Below, in pieces: positions 23,308-23,533 of a stretch of DNA of 23,533 bases. The first letter of the stretch is position 1. The number at the start of each line of letters is the position of its first letter. Below the pieces are notes generated by a model. That model ran no database searches, was not told where the DNA came from, and saw only the letters and a program-made list of their open reading frames with translations. The position numbers and the translations under genes were made by a program. The stretch comes from DAMCAP01 sp964369265 (lineage in GTDB: Bacteria; Bacillota; Clostridia; Oscillospirales; Ruminococcaceae): contig CAYJEV010000022.1 of the NCBI GenBank assembly GCA_964369265.1, positions 1 through 23,533 on the forward strand, given 5' to 3'.

Positions 23308-23327
23308 AACATGTGAGATTCTAAAGC

Positions 23328-23533
23328 CTTTAATTACCATATAAAATTACACTATTCTCAAACGCTACTGATGGCACTTAGAAGCCTTGTAGAGTTTTAC
23401 TACCATATAAAATTACACTATTCTCAAACTACCAGCTTCACGCTTCCAGCGTGTAAAAAGTTTTACTACCATATAAAATTACACTATTCTCAAACTGTGC
23501 CATGTCCTACAATTATAAATAGTTCGTTTTACT
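23328..23533 (-). CRISPR. CRISPR array, leader-distal end, running out of the window
   Basis: Identical 36-bp repeats lie at 23394-23429 and 23460-23495, and a further one starts at 23526 and is cut by the window end. A degenerate copy at 23328-23363 has three changes in its first seven bases. All three spacers are exactly 30 bp (23364-23393, 23430-23459, 23496-23525) and unrelated. On the plus strand the repeat begins GTTTTACTACC and ends TATTCTCAAAC. On the minus strand it begins GTTTGAGAATAG, like type II-A repeats (GTTT-AGAG start). Together with the 36/30 spacing and the decayed repeat at the left end, this suggests minus-strand transcription from a leader to the right. No cas gene or tracrRNA anti-repeat is visible, so the type is provisional. 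Confidence 0.96.

Overview
The window is low-GC DNA whose genes use strong AGGAGG-type ribosome binding sites. It carries lipobox lipoproteins, an RpiR and a TetR regulator, and a CRISPR array of 36-bp repeats and 30-bp spacers. This points to an anaerobic, Gram-positive, Clostridia-like bacterium. A run of ten Ns shows the contig is a draft scaffold or metagenome assembly. I cannot name genus or species.

Layout. (1) 1-637: the 3' end of a DUF1848-type protein, a terminator, a decayed IS1182-type transposase fragment and two stem-loops. (2) 638-4537, minus strand: a secreted surface protein of about 1300 residues, built from six copies of a ~100-residue module and two copies of a second module. 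It ends in NPSTGARA with no membrane anchor. (3) 4884-9846, plus strand: six collinear genes. They encode a thioredoxin-fold lipoprotein, a 46-residue CXXC membrane peptide (CD1871A type, GTG start, overlapping the gene before it), a membrane polyferredoxin, a response regulator, a histidine kinase, and a lipoprotein with two tandem ClpP-fold domains, the first apparently degenerate. This looks like an extracytoplasmic redox module joined to a sensor system and an envelope protease-like protein.

(4) 10133-17982: an aminoethylphosphonate (ciliatine) uptake and degradation locus. It has a PbfA-type PLP lyase with its own promoter, then an RpiR regulator broken at its 5' end by the N gap, then an ABC transporter (ATPase, fused double permease, binding lipoprotein), PhnW and PhnX. 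PhnW and PbfA would both make phosphonoacetaldehyde from two related substrates, and PhnX would release phosphate from it. Two near-identical 15-bp palindromes, one before rpiR and one just after it ahead of the transporter operon, look like RpiR operators.

(5) 18248-23142: a TetR regulator, an MFS transporter, a metal-dependent amidohydrolase and a sodium:solute symporter. A near-consensus promoter precedes the MFS gene, and its -10 is overlapped by a GTAC-rich palindrome that recurs upstream, so it is a candidate TetR operator. The substrate is unknown. (6) 23248-23533: a shared stem-loop terminator, then the leader-distal end of a CRISPR array that runs off the window. It is probably transcribed on the minus strand, and its repeat resembles type II systems. 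No cas gene is visible.

The most unusual items are the double ClpP-fold lipoprotein with the redox/two-component operon, the two operator pairs, and the anchorless modular surface protein.
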